The notes under the pieces were generated by a model, which made no database searches, was not told where the DNA came from, and saw only the letters and a list, made by a program, of their open reading frames with translations. Below are positions 4,889 through 6,826 of a stretch of DNA of 6,826 nucleotides, one piece after another. Positions within the stretch are counted from its first letter, which is position 1, and each line of letters opens with the position of its first letter. Source of the stretch: Clostridiales bacterium (GTDB taxonomy: Bacteria > Bacillota > Clostridia > Lachnospirales > Lachnospiraceae); NCBI GenBank assembly GCA_012512995.1, contig JAAZDA010000397.1:1-6826 (forward strand), given 5' to 3'. Made by a program: the position numbers and the translations under genes.

Positions 4889-5815
4889 TTACCTTTCCAT
4901 TGATTTTTCTCTTTTTTTCTGCCATTGCTCCAAAAGCTGAATGATTTTATCCTCCATCTGCTTGTTGGTATAGGACTTCGGGAAGTATTTTCGCAACGAA
5001 TCCGTTTTGAAGGTTACTCTGTCCAGCTCTCCCTTCTTGATTTCATTCATAATCTCGCACATCGCATCCAGCGTACACTCGCCCTCCTGTGCGAGCTTTT
5101 TAATTCGCTGTGCTTGCGAAAGGGAAGGAGCTGCTTGAGCATAATCCATTGCAGAAAGAAAATCCTTCTGTTCTTCACTTGCCAGATAGGAAAGCTCCAC
5201 CGCAGGATTGAATTTGATCTGACCCGTATCTACCATATCCAGCAGTTCCGGAATCAGTTCGGTCAGACGGATATAACGGTGTACCTGATTTCTGCTTTCT
5301 CCTGCCTCCTGACCGACTATATCCATTGCCTGCAACTTCATCCCAACTTGGGATGAAGTTAAATCGGTGCGTTGACCTTGATGTTTAATCGCATCCAGCT
5401 TCATCTTATAAGCAAATGCTCTTTCACTCGGCAGGATACTCTCCCTCTGCAAATTCGCATCAACCATCAAAATAATGGCTGCATCATCGTCCAGGTCACG
5501 AACAATCGCAGGCATGGTTTCCTTACCCGCAAGCTCCGATGCCCGGTGCCGCCTGTGACCAGAAACGATTTCATAACCACCGTCGGGGTCAGGACGGACA
5601 ATCGCAGGAGTGAGAACTCCGAAATCTCGGACGCTCTCTGCCGTTTTCATCATTTCTTCATCATCAACCACACGGAAGGGGTGTCCCTCAAAGGGGTGTA
5701 GCTCAGAAAGCGGAATTTCCTGCACACGCTCCTGCTGGGCTTCAGCTCTGGATTGATCGGTGGAGAAAATATCATCGTACCCCTTCAAGCTGATGTTTGC
5801 GCCTTTTTTCTGCAT
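4889..5815 (-). CDS. parB: ParB/Spo0J-family partition protein
   Basis: This is the DNA-binding half of the partition pair; family members bind a centromere (parS), clamp and spread using CTP, and stimulate ParA. Seen in 308 residues: an N-terminal region including IPLSELHPFEGHPFRV; the CTP-pocket motif GHRRHRA (86-92); the second box DANLQRE (119-125); a central helix-turn-helix region (about 168-190, ESRNQVHRYIRLTELI); NPAVELSYL; and a basic C-terminal region (RKYFPKSYTNKQMEDKIIQL) typical of ICE ParB proteins. The start at 5815 is fixed by AAGGAGGTG (5831-5823). It lies inside the 3' end of parA, giving a 44-nt overlap that suggests coupled translation. A perfect 27-bp palindrome lies inside the gene at residues 152-161. 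The protein looks complete. Confidence 0.93.
   Translation of the reverse strand: MQKKGANISLKGYDDIFSTDQSRAEAQQERVQEIPLSELHPFEGHPFRVVDDEEMMKTAESVRDFGVLTPAIVRPDPDGGYEIVSGHRRHRASELAGKETMPAIVRDLDDDAAIILMVDANLQRESILPSERAFAYKMKLDAIKHQGQRTDLTSSQVGMKLQAMDIVGQEAGESRNQVHRYIRLTELIPELLDMVDTGQIKFNPAVELSYLASEEQKDFLSAMDYAQAAPSLSQAQRIKKLAQEGECTLDAMCEIMNEIKKGELDRVTFKTDSLRKYFPKSYTNKQMEDKIIQLLEQWQKKREKSMER
5334..5360. repeat. Perfect 27-bp palindrome inside parB
   Basis: Arms AACTTCATCCCAA and TTGGGATGAAGTT are exact reverse complements around a single central C. No T-tract follows on either strand, so it is not a terminator. In the ParB frame it encodes TSSQVGMKL. It differs from the chromosomal Spo0J parS consensus (TGTTTCACGTGAAACA). 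A ParB or repressor binding site, or an RNA hairpin, are the likeliest roles; this is inference from symmetry and location. Confidence 0.7.
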
Positions 5816-6599
5816 TGTTTAACACCTCCTTCGTCAGAATTTTATAGGCTTCGGCAACTTTGCCTTTGGGATCATGCTTGAAGATACTGGTTCCCTCTGC
5901 GCTGATTTCCTCTGCACGGACAGAGCGGGGAATGTCGGTCTTGTAAACCTTCAGCTTTCCGCCGTAGCTCTCCCGAATCAGATTGCTGATGTCTTTGGAG
6001 TAGTTGGTGCGGCTGTCCACCATCGTCAGAAGAATCCCTTCAATCCTCAGTTTCGGGTTGATTTGCCTCTTGACCTTGTTGATGGTTCCAAGCAGCTGTT
6101 CCAGACCCTTTGCAGGAAGGTATGCTGCCTGAACCGGTATCAGCACATTGTCGGCAGCTGCCAACGCATTGACGGTCAGCATACCCAAAGACGGCATACA
6201 GTCAAGAAGAATGTAATCATAATTCTGTTTGACTGTATCCAGGTATTGCCGGAGAATGGTTTCCCGGCTCATGGCATTGACCAGTGCTACCTCCATACCT
6301 GAGAGTTCGATGTTGGACGGCACCAAATCAACGCCCTCCGGATGATGAAGAATCCCTTCATCGGGAGTAATAGGGTTTTCCATCATAATCTTTCCCATCA
6401 GATCGGAAAGTGTCGGAGACAGATCATCCGGGCAGGGATTGCCCAAACTGACCGTCAGGGAAGCCTGGGGATCGGGGTCTACCAGAAGCACCTTTTTTCC
6501 TTCAAGAGCCAAGCCAACGCCCAGATTCTCGGTGGTGGTGGTCTTTCCAGTGCCTCCTTTCTGATTGACCACCGCAATGATGGTTGCTTTTTTCGACAT
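5772..6599 (-). CDS. parA: ParA/Soj-family partition ATPase
   Basis: This is a deviant Walker-type ATPase that binds the nucleoid and moves ParB-bound DNA, here serving maintenance of the excised element. Seen in 275 residues: the deviant Walker A KGGTGKTT (14-21) with signature Lys14 and Lys19; the switch I region with VDPDPQASLT (40-49); Walker B YILLDCMPS (128-136); AADNVLIPVQA; and the C-terminal KTDIPRSVRAEEISAEGTSI. All the catalytic positions I can check are present, and the length is normal for a Soj-type protein without an N-terminal DNA-binding domain. The ATG lies 6 bp past the stop of the RepA-like gene. Its Shine-Dalgarno (AGGAAGGAG, 6619-6611) has a rather long 11-base spacer and lies inside the upstream gene. 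The 3' end overlaps parB by 44 nt. Confidence 0.95.
   Translation of the reverse strand: MSKKATIIAVVNQKGGTGKTTTTENLGVGLALEGKKVLLVDPDPQASLTVSLGNPCPDDLSPTLSDLMGKIMMENPITPDEGILHHPEGVDLVPSNIELSGMEVALVNAMSRETILRQYLDTVKQNYDYILLDCMPSLGMLTVNALAAADNVLIPVQAAYLPAKGLEQLLGTINKVKRQINPKLRIEGILLTMVDSRTNYSKDISNLIRESYGGKLKVYKTDIPRSVRAEEISAEGTSIFKHDPKGKVAEAYKILTKEVLNNAEKRRKHQLEGVR
5823..5831 (-). promoter_or_regulatory. RBS of parB within parA
   Basis: AAGGAGGTG on the minus strand lies seven bases before the parB ATG at 5815 and wholly inside the parA coding region. It fixes the start of parB and hence the 44-nt overlap. Confidence 0.8.
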
Positions 6600-6605
6600 T
6601 TTTCG

Positions 6606-6826
6606 TCACTCTCCTTCCTCTCGCTTCATTTTCAATTTCTTAAATCCTCCTTCCAAATATCCGTGTGACATATCGTGCCGAACAAGAGCATCGTAGTAGG
6701 TGTCTATTGTCGTCGGCGCATTGTATATCGTAGTCAGCATATACTGACGGATATTTCTAATCTTTGTAGTGTTCTCTTTGAAGCAGTCCATAACATATCG
6801 AATGTGTTCGACATTCAGTTTCATAA
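6606..6826 (-). CDS. repA: Replication initiator protein A, C-terminal part (DUF6017-like), 5' end outside window
   Basis: Only the last 72 or so codons are present. The segment HIRYVMDCFKENTTKIRNIR followed by YMLTTIYNAPTTIDTYY and ALVRHDMS matches the C-terminal domain (DUF6017, as I recall) of RepA-type initiators that precede parA in Tn1549-like ICEs. The frame is open to the window edge. The Met at 6824 aligns with an internal position of remembered homologues and has no visible ribosome site, so it should not be read as the start. The N-terminal initiator domain must lie upstream. The tail after HDMS is Lys/Glu-rich and ends 6 bp before parA. RepA-type initiators act at an origin during plasmid-like replication; no origin is visible here. 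Confidence 0.8.
   Translation of the reverse strand, partial: MKLNVEHIRYVMDCFKENTTKIRNIRQYMLTTIYNAPTTIDTYYDALVRHDMSHGYLEGGFKKLKMKREEGE

Noticed and set aside
6344..6362. Inverted repeat GATGAAG / CTTCATC inside parA, resembling part of the parB palindrome
   Set aside because: The arms are only seven bases and in inside-out order relative to the parB palindrome, so it is not a second copy; probably coincidence.
6339..6826. Replication origin or iterons near repA
   Set aside because: I saw no tandem iterons or A/T-rich origin structure in the repA 3' end or the parA 5' end; any origin must lie elsewhere.

Overview
The window looks like part of the backbone of an integrative and conjugative element (ICE) of the Tn1549-like type common in gut Clostridia (Lachnospiraceae or Oscillospiraceae relatives). 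All ten supported genes lie on the minus strand, so transcription runs from the high-coordinate end to the low one. The assignment rests on the gene set and its order: the replication initiator C-terminus, ParA, ParB, a DpnD/PcfM-DUF3846 protein, PcfB (DUF3801), a VirD4-type coupling protein, an XRE regulator and Maff2. Strong AGGAGG ribosome binding sites, two TTG starts and a moderate G+C content also fit a low-to-mid-GC Firmicute. No host chromosomal gene, rRNA, tRNA, CRISPR array or transposase is visible.

Layout in order of transcription. (1) 6826-4889, maintenance: the 3' end of a RepA-like initiator, then parA and parB, which overlap by 44 nt. (2) 4880-4353: a strongly acidic 175-aa protein of unknown function. 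Its last codons form one arm of a strong intrinsic terminator at about 4322-4373. (3) 4298-2816, DNA processing: a DUF3846 protein with a DpnD/PcfM-like N-terminus, a conserved-looking 103-aa unknown, and PcfB. (4) 2819-1065: the VirD4/TcpA-like coupling ATPase, translationally coupled to pcfB. (5) 1052-334: a 106-aa unknown and an XRE repressor-like protein, closed by a second intrinsic terminator at about 284-334. (6) 250-92: the small membrane protein Maff2, apparently cut short where the usual family would continue into a second hydrophobic segment. Positions 1-97 do not look like the rest of that gene.

How the genes work together. RepA/ParA/ParB would maintain the element while it is circular. 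PcfB and VirD4 would recruit the relaxase-DNA complex and pass it to the type IV secretion channel. The channel genes would normally follow maff2, outside this window. The XRE protein is a candidate local regulator.

The points most worth a second look are: a perfect 27-bp palindrome inside parB, a candidate centromere or operator; the apparent breakpoint in maff2, which may be one end of another element integrated into this ICE; two terminators placed so close to the next start codon that no promoter fits between them, which suggests attenuation or antitermination; and the very acidic unknown protein after parB. No search could be run, so family names come from recognising motifs and from remembered gene order.
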